Origin: UBA1494_A sp963973975
Lineage (GTDB): Bacteria > Bacteroidota > Bacteroidia > Flavobacteriales_E > Vicingaceae
Direction of reading: 5' to 3'
Assembly (NCBI GenBank): GCA_963973975.1
Contig: CAXBCF010000015.1
Location: 5,854-69,853 of the forward strand
DNA: 64,000 nt
The notes under the pieces are model-generated. The model saw nothing but the letters and a program-made list of their open reading frames with translations, was not told the DNA's origin and made no database searches. A program made the position numbers and the translations under genes. Shown here one piece after another: positions 23,725 through 33,390 of the stretch (its first letter is position 1; every line of letters starts with the position of its first letter).

Positions 23725-25809
23725 CTAAGAAGGATAAGCCATGCGAACATGGTAAATATTCATCAAACGCTTTTTGAAAATCTTTTTAATTTGTAAAATA
23801 TCTCTAAAAGTAATGTCCGAATGAATGAATTGTTTTTCTTCGATTTGATTTGAAATAATTCCTTCGATTAAATTTTCAATGCTTTCAGCATCATAATTTT
23901 TCAAACTTCTACTTGCAGCTTCCACCGAGTCTGCCATCATTAAAACAGCTGTTTCTTTAGAATAAGGAATAGGTCCCGGATACCTGAATAAATCTTCATC
24001 TAAGTCCACATCCGGGTTTTCATTTTGAAATTTCTTCCAGAAAAAACGAATGGTTGATGTTCCGTGGTGGGTGCGAATAAAATCAATTAAAATGTCAGGT
24101 AGTTTATACCTTCTAGCCAATTCAATTCCATGAATCACATGGTCAATAATAATAACAGCACTTTCTTCAGGTGAAATTTCATCGTGAGGATTGTAATCAG
24201 AGTTTTGATTTTCGATAAAATAATTGGGCATATTCATTTTACCAATATCATGATACAATGCCCCTGTTCTTACCAACAATGCATTTCCTCCTATGGTTCT
24301 TATTGCTTCTTCTGCCAAATTTGCTACTTGTAATGAGTGCTGAAAAGTGCCAGGAGCTTTTGTATTCAACTTTCTGAGCAACCTTCTATTGGTGTCGGCC
24401 AATTCCATCAACGTTACATCTGAGACCAATCCAAATATTTTCTCAAACAAATAAATCAAAGGATAAGTGAAAAGTAAAATTAAACCACTTCCAAAAAACC
24501 AAGCAAAAAACTTCCAATTAATATTGCTGAGAGTTGCTTCTTGAATTAACTCTAAAGCCAAATACACCAAAGAGTATAGTGCGAAAACCAATAATGCAAC
24601 CAAGAAAAATTGTCCCCTGCGTTGAAGGTTTCGAATAGTAAAAAGCGTTATAATTCCTGCTATTAATTGAATTACAACAAACTCGAAAGGGTTGGGCGCA
24701 ATGAACCCAACCAATAAAACCATGATTAAAAAAGAAAAAACCGCTAATCTAGTGTCAAAAAATGTTCGAATGATTAAAGGTAAAATGCAAAACGGAATTA
24801 AATAAATGTGAAGAAATGCTAAATCTAAAACCAGTTTGGAAAGCAATACAAACAATAAAATCAAAAAGAGTAGAAATACAATTTTTGAATCACTGTCGAA
24901 AATATCTCTGCGAAAAGAGTATAGAAATAGTCCTAAAGTGAAAATTATAAGCGAAACCAACAAACCATGACCGAGCAGAATCCATCTTTCTTGCTTTTGA
25001 TTGCCCAACTGGTTGGAATATTCCTTCTTTAACGAACTTAAAATTTTAAACTTATTATCATTTACCAACTCTCCTTTTGAGATTATTTTCTCACCACTTT
25101 GAACCAATCCTGTGCTTGGTGAAATTTTTGAAAGTTCTTGTTCTTTAATATATTCGTTTGTCGCTTGATCGTACTTGACATTAATTTCTAAGAAATCTAC
25201 CAGAATAGACTTTAAAATATCCAACTCCTCTCGATTGAGAGTTGAGTGGTTTTTATCAAAAGCATCAAAAATTGACTGAATTTGATACAAAGACTTTAGT
25301 TCAACCTTTTTAGCATTGTTATTTTCTAACACCATTATTTCAAAAGAGCCAGGCTGACTTTCTATGGTACTGTGTTGTTCGATGATCCCACTTTGGTAAA
25401 CTTTTTTCAAAAAGCTCAGACCTATTTGATAAAATTGGTCTTTATTATCCCTAAAACTTTCAACTTTAGCTGAATAATTCGCAATTACTTGATTCCATTT
25501 TGAATCAAACTCTTCTTGATATTTAACAAGTACTTCTTCGCCAATAGCGCTATTTTTATGAAAATAGACGGCTTGATTCGACAGCACGTTGTTTTTTTCT
25601 TCAGCTAAGTCTTCGGAGGTTTTGTAAATTGGGAAATCAAAAGGAGCAATTAAATCAACGTGTTGCCATGGTTTAGACAACTGAAATTCAAACTTAAACT
25701 TTTGACTGCGCGGAAAGATTGCAACGATTAAACCAATTGCAAAAACAAACATTGCAATTTTTAAAATCATGTGGTGTTGATTTCTGATGTAAGCTAAAAC
25801 TTTATTCAT
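23725..25809 (-). CDS. 7TM-HD family phosphodiesterase (PgpH-like)
   Basis: Membrane protein of the 7TMR-HD family, whose characterised member PgpH hydrolyses cyclic di-AMP. From the ATG at 25809 it has 694 residues: one N-terminal membrane helix (about 13-31), an extracytoplasmic domain, a block of about seven helices (about 275-460), and a cytoplasmic HD domain. The HD doublet is H520-D521 in LYHDIGKMNMP, with HxxH-like HHGT further on. An in-frame ATG 42 bases upstream (25851) exists, but MNKVLAYIRNQHH matches family starts better. It is convergent with the ABC permease operon. Nucleotide specificity is inferred from the family. Confidence 0.88.
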   Translation of the reverse strand: MNKVLAYIRNQHHMILKIAMFVFAIGLIVAIFPRSQKFKFEFQLSKPWQHVDLIAPFDFPIYKTSEDLAEEKNNVLSNQAVYFHKNSAIGEEVLVKYQEEFDSKWNQVIANYSAKVESFRDNKDQFYQIGLSFLKKVYQSGIIEQHSTIESQPGSFEIMVLENNNAKKVELKSLYQIQSIFDAFDKNHSTLNREELDILKSILVDFLEINVKYDQATNEYIKEQELSKISPSTGLVQSGEKIISKGELVNDNKFKILSSLKKEYSNQLGNQKQERWILLGHGLLVSLIIFTLGLFLYSFRRDIFDSDSKIVFLLFLILLFVLLSKLVLDLAFLHIYLIPFCILPLIIRTFFDTRLAVFSFLIMVLLVGFIAPNPFEFVVIQLIAGIITLFTIRNLQRRGQFFLVALLVFALYSLVYLALELIQEATLSNINWKFFAWFFGSGLILLFTYPLIYLFEKIFGLVSDVTLMELADTNRRLLRKLNTKAPGTFQHSLQVANLAEEAIRTIGGNALLVRTGALYHDIGKMNMPNYFIENQNSDYNPHDEISPEESAVIIIDHVIHGIELARRYKLPDILIDFIRTHHGTSTIRFFWKKFQNENPDVDLDEDLFRYPGPIPYSKETAVLMMADSVEAASRSLKNYDAESIENLIEGIISNQIEEKQFIHSDITFRDILQIKKIFKKRLMNIYHVRMAYPS

Positions 25810-25894
25810 CGTCGTCGAAAGTAAATCACGAAAATAATACAATATCAGCAACTAATTGAAGGAAGAAATACAATACTTTCTTTTTTGAATTCCT

Positions 25895-25902
25895 TAATTT
25901 TG
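25895..25902 (+). promoter_or_regulatory. Candidate -7 box of the thiolase gene
   Basis: TAATTTTG matches the Bacteroidota TAnnTTTG box 24 bases before the thiolase ATG. No TTG is seen at the usual upstream spacing, so support is limited. Confidence 0.3.
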
Positions 25903-25926
25903 ACTTTCATAAAAAAATAGTTTCGA

Positions 25927-27105
25927 ATGAAAGAAGTATATATAGTTGCAGCAGTAAGAACCCCAATGGGAAGTTTTAATGGATCTCTTTCGGGAATTTC
26001 AGCAACAAAACTAGGAGCAGCAGCAATTAAAGGAGCATTGAATAAAGTTAATCTCGACCCAAATGAAGTTCAGGAAGTCTTTATGGGAAATGTAATTCAG
26101 GCTAACTTAGGACAAGCTCCGGCAAGACAAGCAGCTATTTTTGCAGGTTTAAACATCGCTACACCTTGCACGACAATCAATAAAGTATGTGCATCGGGAA
26201 TGAAAGCGACAATGTTGGCTGCTCAAAGTATTATGTTAGGAGATAATGATGTAGTTGTTGCAGGAGGTATGGAAAACATGTCTCAAGCTCCGTATTACTT
26301 AGAAAAAGCCAGAACTGGATACAAATATGGAAATGGTGTGTTAATTGATGGGTTAACGAAAGATGGTTTAATTGACGTTTATCACAATTATGCGATGGGA
26401 AATGCCGCTGAATTGTGTGCTAAAGAATGTAATATTTCAAGAGAAGAACAAGATGCTTTCGCTATTGAATCATATCAGCGAGCTGCAAAAGCTTGGAAAG
26501 ATGGGAAATTTAAGGATGAAGTAATTCCTGTAGAAATCCCTCAAAGAAAAGGTGATCCAATTCAATTTGACCACGATGAGGAATACAGCAACGTGTTTTT
26601 CGATAAAATTCCTAATCTTCGCCCAGCATTTGTAGAAGGAGGAACTGTAACCGCAGCAAATGCTTCAACAATCAATGACGGTGCATCAGCATTGATTTTA
26701 ATGAGCAAAGAAAAAATGGAAAGCTTAGGCTTAAAACCACTTGCAAAAGTTGTGAGTTTTGCCGATGCAGCTCAAGCTTCTGAATGGTTTACTACTTCAC
26801 CAGCCAAGGCCCTTCCACTTGCTATTGAAAAAGCAGGCATGAAGCTAAGCGATTTAGACGCTGTTGAATTAAACGAAGCTTTCTCTGTAGTTGGTATCGC
26901 CAATACACAACAAATGAAATTAGATCCTGCAAAAGTGAACATCAATGGAGGAGCTGTGGCTTTAGGACATCCGCTTGGCAACTCAGGTTCAAGAATAATT
27001 GTAACATTGATTAATGTGCTGAAACAAAACGGAGGAAAATTCGGTGGAGCAGCAATTTGCAACGGAGGTGGAGGTGCTTCAGCTTTTGTAATTGAAAATG
27101 TTTAG
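25927..27105 (+). CDS. Acetyl-CoA C-acetyltransferase (thiolase)
   Basis: Type II thiolase of 392 residues that condenses or cleaves acetyl units on CoA (acetoacetyl-CoA formation or breakdown). The three catalytic regions are intact: nucleophile C88 in NKVCASGMKA, H348 in LGHPLGNSG, and C378 in ICNGGGGAS. NEAFSVV near 317-323 is also typical. The gene stands alone between the 7TM-HD gene (divergent) and the NlpC/P60 gene (20-base gap). The precise role (AtoB, PhaA or ketone degradation) cannot be told from sequence. Confidence 0.94.
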   Translation: MKEVYIVAAVRTPMGSFNGSLSGISATKLGAAAIKGALNKVNLDPNEVQEVFMGNVIQANLGQAPARQAAIFAGLNIATPCTTINKVCASGMKATMLAAQSIMLGDNDVVVAGGMENMSQAPYYLEKARTGYKYGNGVLIDGLTKDGLIDVYHNYAMGNAAELCAKECNISREEQDAFAIESYQRAAKAWKDGKFKDEVIPVEIPQRKGDPIQFDHDEEYSNVFFDKIPNLRPAFVEGGTVTAANASTINDGASALILMSKEKMESLGLKPLAKVVSFADAAQASEWFTTSPAKALPLAIEKAGMKLSDLDAVELNEAFSVVGIANTQQMKLDPAKVNINGGAVALGHPLGNSGSRIIVTLINVLKQNGGKFGGAAICNGGGGASAFVIENV

Positions 27106-27125
27106 TCAATCCTGACTTTCTGCAA

Positions 27126-27905
27126 ATGAAATTTGGAATTGCACACTTAAATGTAGTACCCTGTAGAGCAGAAGCTTCTGACAAAAGTGAGCAAGTTACT
27201 CAATTGCTATTTGGTGAATTGATTAAGGTTTATGAGCAAAGAAAAGCTTGGTGCCGAATTAAAACTGTTCATGATAATTACGAATGTTGGATTGATGAAA
27301 AACAATTTACATTCATCCCGGAAAGAGAATTTGAGAGTCTTATTAATGAAGAGTCTGCTGTTGTAAATGAGCTAGCTGAAGTTATTGTAAATAAAGAAAG
27401 TGGTGAATTGATGAGTATATTACTTGGAAGTAATTTGCCACATTTTAAAAACAATACGATTAAACTTGGTGAAACGCATTGGAAGTATGATGGCAGTTTT
27501 AATACAATGAAGAAAAATCCCACTAAATCTCAACTTACAGAAAATGCTTTGTTGTTATTGAAAGCTCCGTATCAATGGGGTGGTCGTTCGCCATTTGGAA
27601 TTGATTGTTCGGGATTTGTTCAATTAATCTACAAACTCAATGGCTACTTTCTTCCAAGAGATGCATCACAACAAGCTAAAATAGGTCAAACACTTTCATT
27701 TATTGAAGAAGCAGAAAGCGGAGATTTAGCTTTTTTTGACAATGAAGAAGGTCAAATAACACATGTAGGAATGATGCTTTCAAATAACCAAATTATCCAT
27801 GCTTCAGGTTGCGTTAGAATTGATAAATTAGACCATCAAGGAATTTTTAACCAATCAAAAAGAGATTATACACACCGTTTACGCTTAATAACCAAAATTT
27901 TTTAA
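27126..27905 (+). CDS. NlpC/P60 family cysteine peptidase (C40)
   Basis: 259-residue cell-wall peptidase, expected to cleave D-Glu to diamino acid bonds in peptidoglycan peptides. The N-terminal 75 residues form an SH3-like domain (VVPCRAEASDKSEQVTQLLFGE and YECWIDEKQ). The C-terminal catalytic domain starts with APYQWGGRSPFGIDCSGFVQ; the nucleophile is C161 and the base H213 (THVGMM). There is no obvious signal peptide, so it may be exported by other means or act on imported muropeptides. It follows the thiolase by 20 bases. Confidence 0.9.
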   Translation: MKFGIAHLNVVPCRAEASDKSEQVTQLLFGELIKVYEQRKAWCRIKTVHDNYECWIDEKQFTFIPEREFESLINEESAVVNELAEVIVNKESGELMSILLGSNLPHFKNNTIKLGETHWKYDGSFNTMKKNPTKSQLTENALLLLKAPYQWGGRSPFGIDCSGFVQLIYKLNGYFLPRDASQQAKIGQTLSFIEEAESGDLAFFDNEEGQITHVGMMLSNNQIIHASGCVRIDKLDHQGIFNQSKRDYTHRLRLITKIF

Positions 27906-27951
27906 GAAATTAGCCCCTTGGCTTAATAATTGAACTTTAAAACTAAAAATC

Positions 27952-28551
27952 ATGATGAAAATTAAAAAACTCTTTAACTTCCTAATTATTTCAGTGTTTG
28001 CAATTTCTTGTACTGCTCAAGACAAGTTGCAAGATGGATTGTATGCAAAAATCAATACAACAAAAGGAAGCATTCTAATCAAGTTAGAATTTGAAAAAAC
28101 ACCACTAACTGTTGCCAACTTTGTGGGATTAGCAGAAGGAAAGATTGCGAATAATGCAAAAGCCGAAGGGGTACCATTTTACGATGGTTTAAAATTTCAT
28201 AGAGTGATTGCTGACTTTATGATTCAAGGTGGAGATCCTCAAGGTACAGGTGCAGGTGGCCCTGGATATGCTTTTAGAGATGAATTTGATCCAAGCTTAA
28301 AACACGATAGAGCCGGTACTTTGTCGATGGCTAACAGTGGACCAAACACCAATGGAAGTCAATTTTTTATTACACATAAAGAAACTTCTTGGTTAAATGG
28401 TGGACATACTGTTTTTGGTTATGTTATTGAAGGACAAGGAACAGTTGACTTAATTCAAGTAGGTGATTCCATTAAAAACATCGAGATAATTCGCAAAGGA
28501 AAAGCAGCAAAAGAATTTGATGCTGCTAAAGTTTTTGCTGAATTACGATAA
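27952..28551 (+). CDS. Cyclophilin-type peptidyl-prolyl isomerase, lipoprotein
   Basis: 199-residue protein with a lipoprotein signal (lipobox VFAISC, Cys at about residue 20) and a full cyclophilin domain. Active-site elements are FYDGLKFHRVIADFMIQGGD (56-99 region; FHR and FMIQGGDP), GTLSMANSGPNTNGSQFFI and W in TSWLNGGHTVFG. It would speed proline isomerisation during folding of exported proteins in the periplasm. A hairpin terminator follows at 28583. Confidence 0.94.
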   Translation: MMKIKKLFNFLIISVFAISCTAQDKLQDGLYAKINTTKGSILIKLEFEKTPLTVANFVGLAEGKIANNAKAEGVPFYDGLKFHRVIADFMIQGGDPQGTGAGGPGYAFRDEFDPSLKHDRAGTLSMANSGPNTNGSQFFITHKETSWLNGGHTVFGYVIEGQGTVDLIQVGDSIKNIEIIRKGKAAKEFDAAKVFAELR

Positions 28552-28582
28552 AAATCTTTTTTCGAAGACGTTCTATTTATAT

Positions 28583-28611
28583 TAAAAGAGTGCTGGCAGC
28601 TCTCTTTTTTT
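28583..28611 (+). terminator. Hairpin terminator after the cyclophilin gene
   Basis: AAAAGAGTGCT-GGC-AGCTCTCTTTT forms a stem of about 10 pairs with minor mismatches, followed by a run of T, 32 bases after the cyclophilin stop. It fits a Rho-independent terminator. Confidence 0.6.
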
Positions 28612-28626
28612 TGCTTTTAATTCAAC

Positions 28627-28656
28627 TTGTTAATTTTATTAAAAACTGTACATTTA
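28627..28656 (+). promoter_or_regulatory. Promoter of the vanadium-haloperoxidase/PAP2 gene
   Basis: TTG at 28627-28629, a 19-base spacer, then TACATTTA (28649-28656), one mismatch from the TAnnTTTG box. The ATG follows at 28680. Together with the terminator just upstream, this sets the gene off as its own unit. Confidence 0.42.
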
Positions 28657-28679
28657 CTTTCCTAAATAATATTATATAA

Positions 28680-30173
28680 ATGAAGTTATACAAGCTATTA
28701 TCAATTACCTCAATCACTATACTATTTAGTACTTTATTATTATCCTGTAATTCAAAAAGTAAAAAGCAAGATACCATTGCTGAAAAAGAACAAAGTGAAC
28801 TGAAAGGTGCAGATAATATCGCTTATCGGTGGAGTGAAATAGCAATAACAGCTACTGCATATGATACTGAAAAATTTAAGCCAAGACCAACTATTACGTC
28901 AAGGTATTTAGGCCTCATTTTTGTCGCCATTTTTGATGCTTGGTCAAGGTATGACGAAAAGGCAATCCCTGTATATTTGAAAGGTGTGGAAAGAAGACCA
29001 GTGGATAAACAAAGTTTAAAAAATAAAGAAATTGCCATAAGTTATGCAGCGTTTAGAGCAATGAATGAATATTATTTTACTGATACTTCACTTTTTAAGA
29101 ATTTCATGATTGAATTAGGATTAGATCCTACCAATACATCTTTAGATCCTACTACACCTGAAGGAGTTGGTAACCTTGCAGCAAAAGCTATAATAGAGGC
29201 TAGAAAAGGTGATGGATCAAATCAATACGGCGAAGAACCTGGTTCAGATAGAGTTCCATATTTCGATTATATTGGCTACAAACCTATAAATGATGTTGAT
29301 AATAATATTGACTTAATGCGATGGCAACCAAAATATTTTTCAGATGGAGCAGGAGGTTTTTTTGCACCAAGTTGTTTAACTCCTTATTGGGATCAAGTAA
29401 AACCCATAGCGTTAAAATCTTCTGATCAATTTCGATCTATCCCTCCTCCTGCAATCGATTCAGAGCAACTTTTAAAAGAACTTGATGAAGTAATTGAATT
29501 GCAAGCAAACTTAACAGATAAGCAAAAAGCATTGGTTGAATTTATGCGTGATGGTCCACAATCTGTTCAACAAGCGGGGCATTGGCTCAAGTTTGCTCAA
29601 AATGTTTCAATAAGAGATCAGCATACCTTAGATCAAGATGTGAAATTGTTTTTTGTAAACCAAGTTGCAGCAATGGATGCTTTTATTGCTTGTTGGGATT
29701 CTAAAATGTTCTACGATTATGCAAGACCTTATGCCTTAATTCACAAATACTATCAAGATAAACCCATAATTGGTTGGGGTGGAGAAGGAAAAGGAATGAT
29801 GGAGTTAAAGGGTCAAGAATGGCGTCCCTACTCACCTGCAGTTTTTTTATGCCCTCCATTCCCATCCTATCCCTCAGGTCACAGCACAATTAGTGGAGCT
29901 TGTGGTGAAATACTCAAACTTTATACAGGTAGCGATAAATTTGGCGAAAAAGTTACACTTGTAGCCGGTGCTTTAACTGAACCTGACCTATTAGGCGACA
30001 CAGTGGTTCTAGAATTTCCAACATTTACCGAAACTGCTGAAATGGCTGGAATTTCAAGAGTTATGGGAGGGTATCACATTCAAGCAGATAACATTGCAGG
30101 GCTTAAATTGGGAAGAGATTTAGCTCATGAAGTCTTTGCTTTTTATAAGAAACACATAGGAGAAGAAAACTAA
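28680..30173 (+). CDS. Vanadium-dependent haloperoxidase/PAP2-superfamily lipoprotein
   Basis: 497-residue protein of the vanadium haloperoxidase branch of the PAP2 acid-phosphatase superfamily. It has a lipoprotein signal (LLLSC, Cys at about residue 23). The vanadate/phosphate-binding residues of the C-terminal half are present: FPSYPSGHSTISG (about 397-409, SGH motif) and ISRVMGGYHIQADN near 460 (RxxxGxH type). The N-terminal half with WSEIAITAT...FDAWSRYDE is typical of this subgroup in Bacteroidota. Whether it oxidises halides or hydrolyses phosphate esters is not decidable from sequence. It is convergent with a small gene 4 bases away. Confidence 0.85.
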   Translation: MKLYKLLSITSITILFSTLLLSCNSKSKKQDTIAEKEQSELKGADNIAYRWSEIAITATAYDTEKFKPRPTITSRYLGLIFVAIFDAWSRYDEKAIPVYLKGVERRPVDKQSLKNKEIAISYAAFRAMNEYYFTDTSLFKNFMIELGLDPTNTSLDPTTPEGVGNLAAKAIIEARKGDGSNQYGEEPGSDRVPYFDYIGYKPINDVDNNIDLMRWQPKYFSDGAGGFFAPSCLTPYWDQVKPIALKSSDQFRSIPPPAIDSEQLLKELDEVIELQANLTDKQKALVEFMRDGPQSVQQAGHWLKFAQNVSIRDQHTLDQDVKLFFVNQVAAMDAFIACWDSKMFYDYARPYALIHKYYQDKPIIGWGGEGKGMMELKGQEWRPYSPAVFLCPPFPSYPSGHSTISGACGEILKLYTGSDKFGEKVTLVAGALTEPDLLGDTVVLEFPTFTETAEMAGISRVMGGYHIQADNIAGLKLGRDLAHEVFAFYKKHIGEEN

Positions 30174-30176
30174 TTC

Positions 30177-30560
30177 CTAGAATTTTAAACTTCTAAGCCA
30201 TTTCAAAGCAGAATGCTCGTCATTGAATAGTTTGGTTGGATATTTCTTCTTGGTATTTTGGATGTGATAATTAACTTCAATACGGTTAGATAAACTTGCT
30301 AAAACAAATGCTTCAGCTAATTTCAGTTCGACTCTATTGACTGCTTCATAATCGCTTCTTATTCCAAAATCAGCAGTATTTAAAGCATGAAATAAGGTAA
30401 TGAACTTTGCTTTCTTATTACCTAGAATTTGTTTGTAAATTGCTAAATTTTCGGATAATCCTAATTGATCAATTATTGCATTTTCTTTGACCTTAACTCT
30501 AATTATACCATCTTCCAGTAACTGAATAAATGCTATAGATGTTTCAAATGTTGTAGACAT
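30177..30560 (-). CDS. Small STAS/SpoIIAA-like protein, function unknown
   Basis: 127-residue soluble protein. Strand-helix alternation (IRVKVKENAIID, KAKFITLFHAL, LAEAFVLASLSNR) resembles the STAS/SpoIIAA-like small proteins common in Bacteroidota, with a final FNDEHSALKWLRS helix that is typical of them. No catalytic motif. It is convergent with the haloperoxidase gene and divergent from hemN. The family link is by eye, so confidence is moderate. Confidence 0.6.
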   Translation of the reverse strand: MSTTFETSIAFIQLLEDGIIRVKVKENAIIDQLGLSENLAIYKQILGNKKAKFITLFHALNTADFGIRSDYEAVNRVELKLAEAFVLASLSNRIEVNYHIQNTKKKYPTKLFNDEHSALKWLRSLKF

Positions 30561-30673
30561 AACTAATTGATTGGTTTATACGAAGGTATATAAAAAAATT
30601 AATACTTTCAAAAACTAATTAAACGCATTCAATAAAGCTTAGTACCCTGCCTATTTCTAGTTAACTTTGCAAC

Positions 30674-32035
30674 ATGCAAAATTTGATTTCTAAATACAAT
30701 ATTCCTGGGCCTCGTTATACCTCATACCCAACTGTACCCTATTGGGATGAGACAGGTATAGCGATTGAAGATTGGAAAAGAAGTGTCGTTCAATCATTTG
30801 ATGACAGTAACAAAGCAGAAGGAATTAGTCTTTACATCCATCTTCCATTTTGCGAAAGCTTGTGTACTTTTTGCGGATGTAATAAGAGAATAACGAAAAA
30901 TCATGATGTAGAAGCTCCTTATATTCAAGCTGTTTTGAAAGAATGGGATTTATACCTAAACCTTTTTAAAGAAAAACCAATCATCAGCGAATTACATTTT
31001 GGCGGCGGTACTCCAACTTTTTTTAGTCCAGATCAACTTGATGTTTTATTAGAAGGAATATTAGGAAAAGGAATTGTTCCAGAAAAACACTCCTACAGCT
31101 TTGAAGGACACCCCAATAATACAAACAAAGCGCATTTAGAAGTCATGTTTAAACATGGTTTTAAAAGAGCAAGTTACGGAGTTCAAGATTTGGATTTAAA
31201 AGTGCAGCAAGCTATAAATAGAATTCAACCATTTAAAAATGTAGAAAAAGTAACCTCAGAAAGTAGAGATGTAGGTTATAATTCCATCAGTTTCGATTTG
31301 GTTTATGGTCTACCCCACCAAACGAAAGAGAGTATTCGCTATAGCATTGAAAAAGTTAAAACTCTTCTACCCGAACGAATTGCTTTTTACAGTTATGCTC
31401 ATGTTCCTTGGATTAAGGGGAATGGTCAAAGAGGTTTTGACGAAAACGACTTGCCAAAAGATGAGGAAAAGAGAGCACTCTATGAATTGGGTTACAAATT
31501 GCTTTTGGAGTCGGGATACAAAGAAATTGGAATGGATCATTTCGCATTAGAAAAAGATGAGATGTTTGAATCCATGAAAAAGAAAACCCTGCATCGAAAC
31601 TTTATGGGGTATACTGCTTCAAAAACAAAACTAATGGTAGGTTTAGGTGTATCAAGTATTAGCGATAGTTGGTTTGCATTTGCTCAAAACGTAAAAACAG
31701 TTGAAGCGTATTATGAAAAGATAGAACAAGGTATTTTACCAATCTTTAGAGGTCACCTTCTCAATGATGAAGATTTGGTGATTAGAAAACACATCCTTAA
31801 CATCATGTGCCACTTTGAAACTGAATGGAAATCTGAAGACATGTCGCATCCTTCTGTAGTTGAATCAATCGAGAGGCTCAAAGAAATGGAGCAAGATGGT
31901 TTGTTAGAACTCTACGAAAATAGTTTGATTGTTACAGAAAAAGGAAAACCATTTGTTAGAAATATATGCATGGCTTTTGATGTAAAACTAATGCGAAATA
32001 AGCCAAGTACTCAACTATTTTCTATGACAATATGA
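30674..32035 (+). CDS. hemN: Oxygen-independent coproporphyrinogen III dehydrogenase
   Basis: Radical-SAM enzyme that converts coproporphyrinogen III to protoporphyrinogen IX without oxygen in heme synthesis. 453 residues, full length. The cluster ligands are C60, C64 and C67 (CxxxCxxC), with C69 next to them as in true HemN. HFGGGTPTFF near 113-122, and YGVQDLDLKVQQAINRIQP near 167-185 are further hallmarks, supporting HemN over HemW. It overlaps hemY by 4 bases. A TAACTTTG box at 30662-30669, only 4 bases before the ATG, could give an almost leaderless message. Confidence 0.95.
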   Translation: MQNLISKYNIPGPRYTSYPTVPYWDETGIAIEDWKRSVVQSFDDSNKAEGISLYIHLPFCESLCTFCGCNKRITKNHDVEAPYIQAVLKEWDLYLNLFKEKPIISELHFGGGTPTFFSPDQLDVLLEGILGKGIVPEKHSYSFEGHPNNTNKAHLEVMFKHGFKRASYGVQDLDLKVQQAINRIQPFKNVEKVTSESRDVGYNSISFDLVYGLPHQTKESIRYSIEKVKTLLPERIAFYSYAHVPWIKGNGQRGFDENDLPKDEEKRALYELGYKLLLESGYKEIGMDHFALEKDEMFESMKKKTLHRNFMGYTASKTKLMVGLGVSSISDSWFAFAQNVKTVEAYYEKIEQGILPIFRGHLLNDEDLVIRKHILNIMCHFETEWKSEDMSHPSVVESIERLKEMEQDGLLELYENSLIVTEKGKPFVRNICMAFDVKLMRNKPSTQLFSMTI

Positions 32036-33390
32036 TTGCCATTTTAGGTGCGGGAATTAGTGGTTTAGCTGTAGCTCATCAACTACAAAAAGATGGAAAA
32101 AGCTTTGTAATTTTAGAACAAGACGAAAATGCCGGAGGAAAAATTCAGACAGTAAAAATTAAGGATTTTCTTTGTGAACTTGGGCCTAATACAGTCCTTA
32201 TTAATAATAAAGAGACCAAAGAAGTACTAGAAGATTTAAATCTCTATAAATCACTCATCTTTCCTGAAGAAATTGCGGTTAAACAGCGATTTGTCCTCAA
32301 GAACAATAAAATAGAACCTATTCCTACTTCGTTTAAAAGGGCCATTAGTTCAAACTTAATTGGTTTAAATACAATTTTCAGGATTCTTAAAGAGCCTTTC
32401 ATTTCCAAGAAAAAAAATCAATCAGAAGAAAGCTTAGCTGATTTTTGTAGGAGAAGGTTTGGAACTCAAATTTTCGAGGATTTAATTGTTCCGTTCATAA
32501 CAGGAATTTATGCAGGTGATCCTGAAAAGATGAGCATTAATCATACACTTAGTATCTTAAAAGATGCCGAAGAGCTTCACGGTAGTGTAGTAAAAGGGAT
32601 GATTCAGCTCATGAAGGAAAAGAAAAAGAAAAACTCGGAGGACCAATTGCCCAAACAAAAGATTTTTTCGCTTCCAGAAGGTTTAATTAACTTAATTCAA
32701 GCTTTTGAGAATGAGCTACAAGAAAAATTACACCTAAATGCAAAAGTGATTTCTATTGAACAAAAAGTAGATTCTTATCTAATCACTTATTCTCAAAACA
32801 GTGAGGAAAAAACAATTCAGGTAGACCAAGTAATATCTACTCTACCAGCCCCTGTTCTGAGTAAATTAATTAGTCCTTTAAGTCAATCTTTTGCAAATGC
32901 ATTGGATAACCTTAACTATGTTTCTGCAGTGAGTCTTCACCTCTCTGTAAGAAAAAGTCAGCTAGATTTTAAAGAAGCAGCTTTCGGAATTCTAAGTCGG
33001 CGCAGCGAAAAAGTACCCTTTTTAGGAATTCTATTCAACAGTCGATTTTTTCCACACACAAGCTCAGATCCTGAAAAAGAATTGATTACTGTAATTGCAG
33101 GTGGAAGCCGCTATCCTGAATTAGTAAATAAACCAGATGATGAGATTGAAAATGAGCTAATTTCATCGCTTCAAAAAGTGCTTGGCAGCAAAGAAAAGCC
33201 TGAATTGCTCTCAATAAAAAAATGGTTCAATGGCATTCCTCAATATGAAATTGGTTATCACAATTTCCTTGATTCAATGAATGAATTTAGAAGTTATCAT
33301 CCTAACTTTTTTATTGCAGGAAATTTTAATAATGGAATCTCAGTAAGTGATTGTATCAGAAATGGTATTAATTTGGCAAAAAATAGTTAG
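32032..33390 (+). CDS. hemY: Protoporphyrinogen oxidase (FAD-dependent)
   Basis: 452-residue FAD enzyme that oxidises protoporphyrinogen IX to protoporphyrin IX, the step after HemN. The N-terminal dinucleotide-binding motif ILGAGISGLAVAHQL (3-17) with E30 (ILEQDENAGGKIQT) is intact. GIYAGDPEKMSINHTL near 160-175 is typical of PPOX, and the C-terminal FIAGNFNNGISVSDCIRNG closes the FAD site. ATGA overlap with hemN means coupled translation. Whether it is the classical HemY or the coproporphyrinogen-oxidising branch is best settled by phylogeny, but linkage to hemN supports PPOX. Confidence 0.92.
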   Translation: MIAILGAGISGLAVAHQLQKDGKSFVILEQDENAGGKIQTVKIKDFLCELGPNTVLINNKETKEVLEDLNLYKSLIFPEEIAVKQRFVLKNNKIEPIPTSFKRAISSNLIGLNTIFRILKEPFISKKKNQSEESLADFCRRRFGTQIFEDLIVPFITGIYAGDPEKMSINHTLSILKDAEELHGSVVKGMIQLMKEKKKKNSEDQLPKQKIFSLPEGLINLIQAFENELQEKLHLNAKVISIEQKVDSYLITYSQNSEEKTIQVDQVISTLPAPVLSKLISPLSQSFANALDNLNYVSAVSLHLSVRKSQLDFKEAAFGILSRRSEKVPFLGILFNSRFFPHTSSDPEKELITVIAGGSRYPELVNKPDDEIENELISSLQKVLGSKEKPELLSIKKWFNGIPQYEIGYHNFLDSMNEFRSYHPNFFIAGNFNNGISVSDCIRNGINLAKNS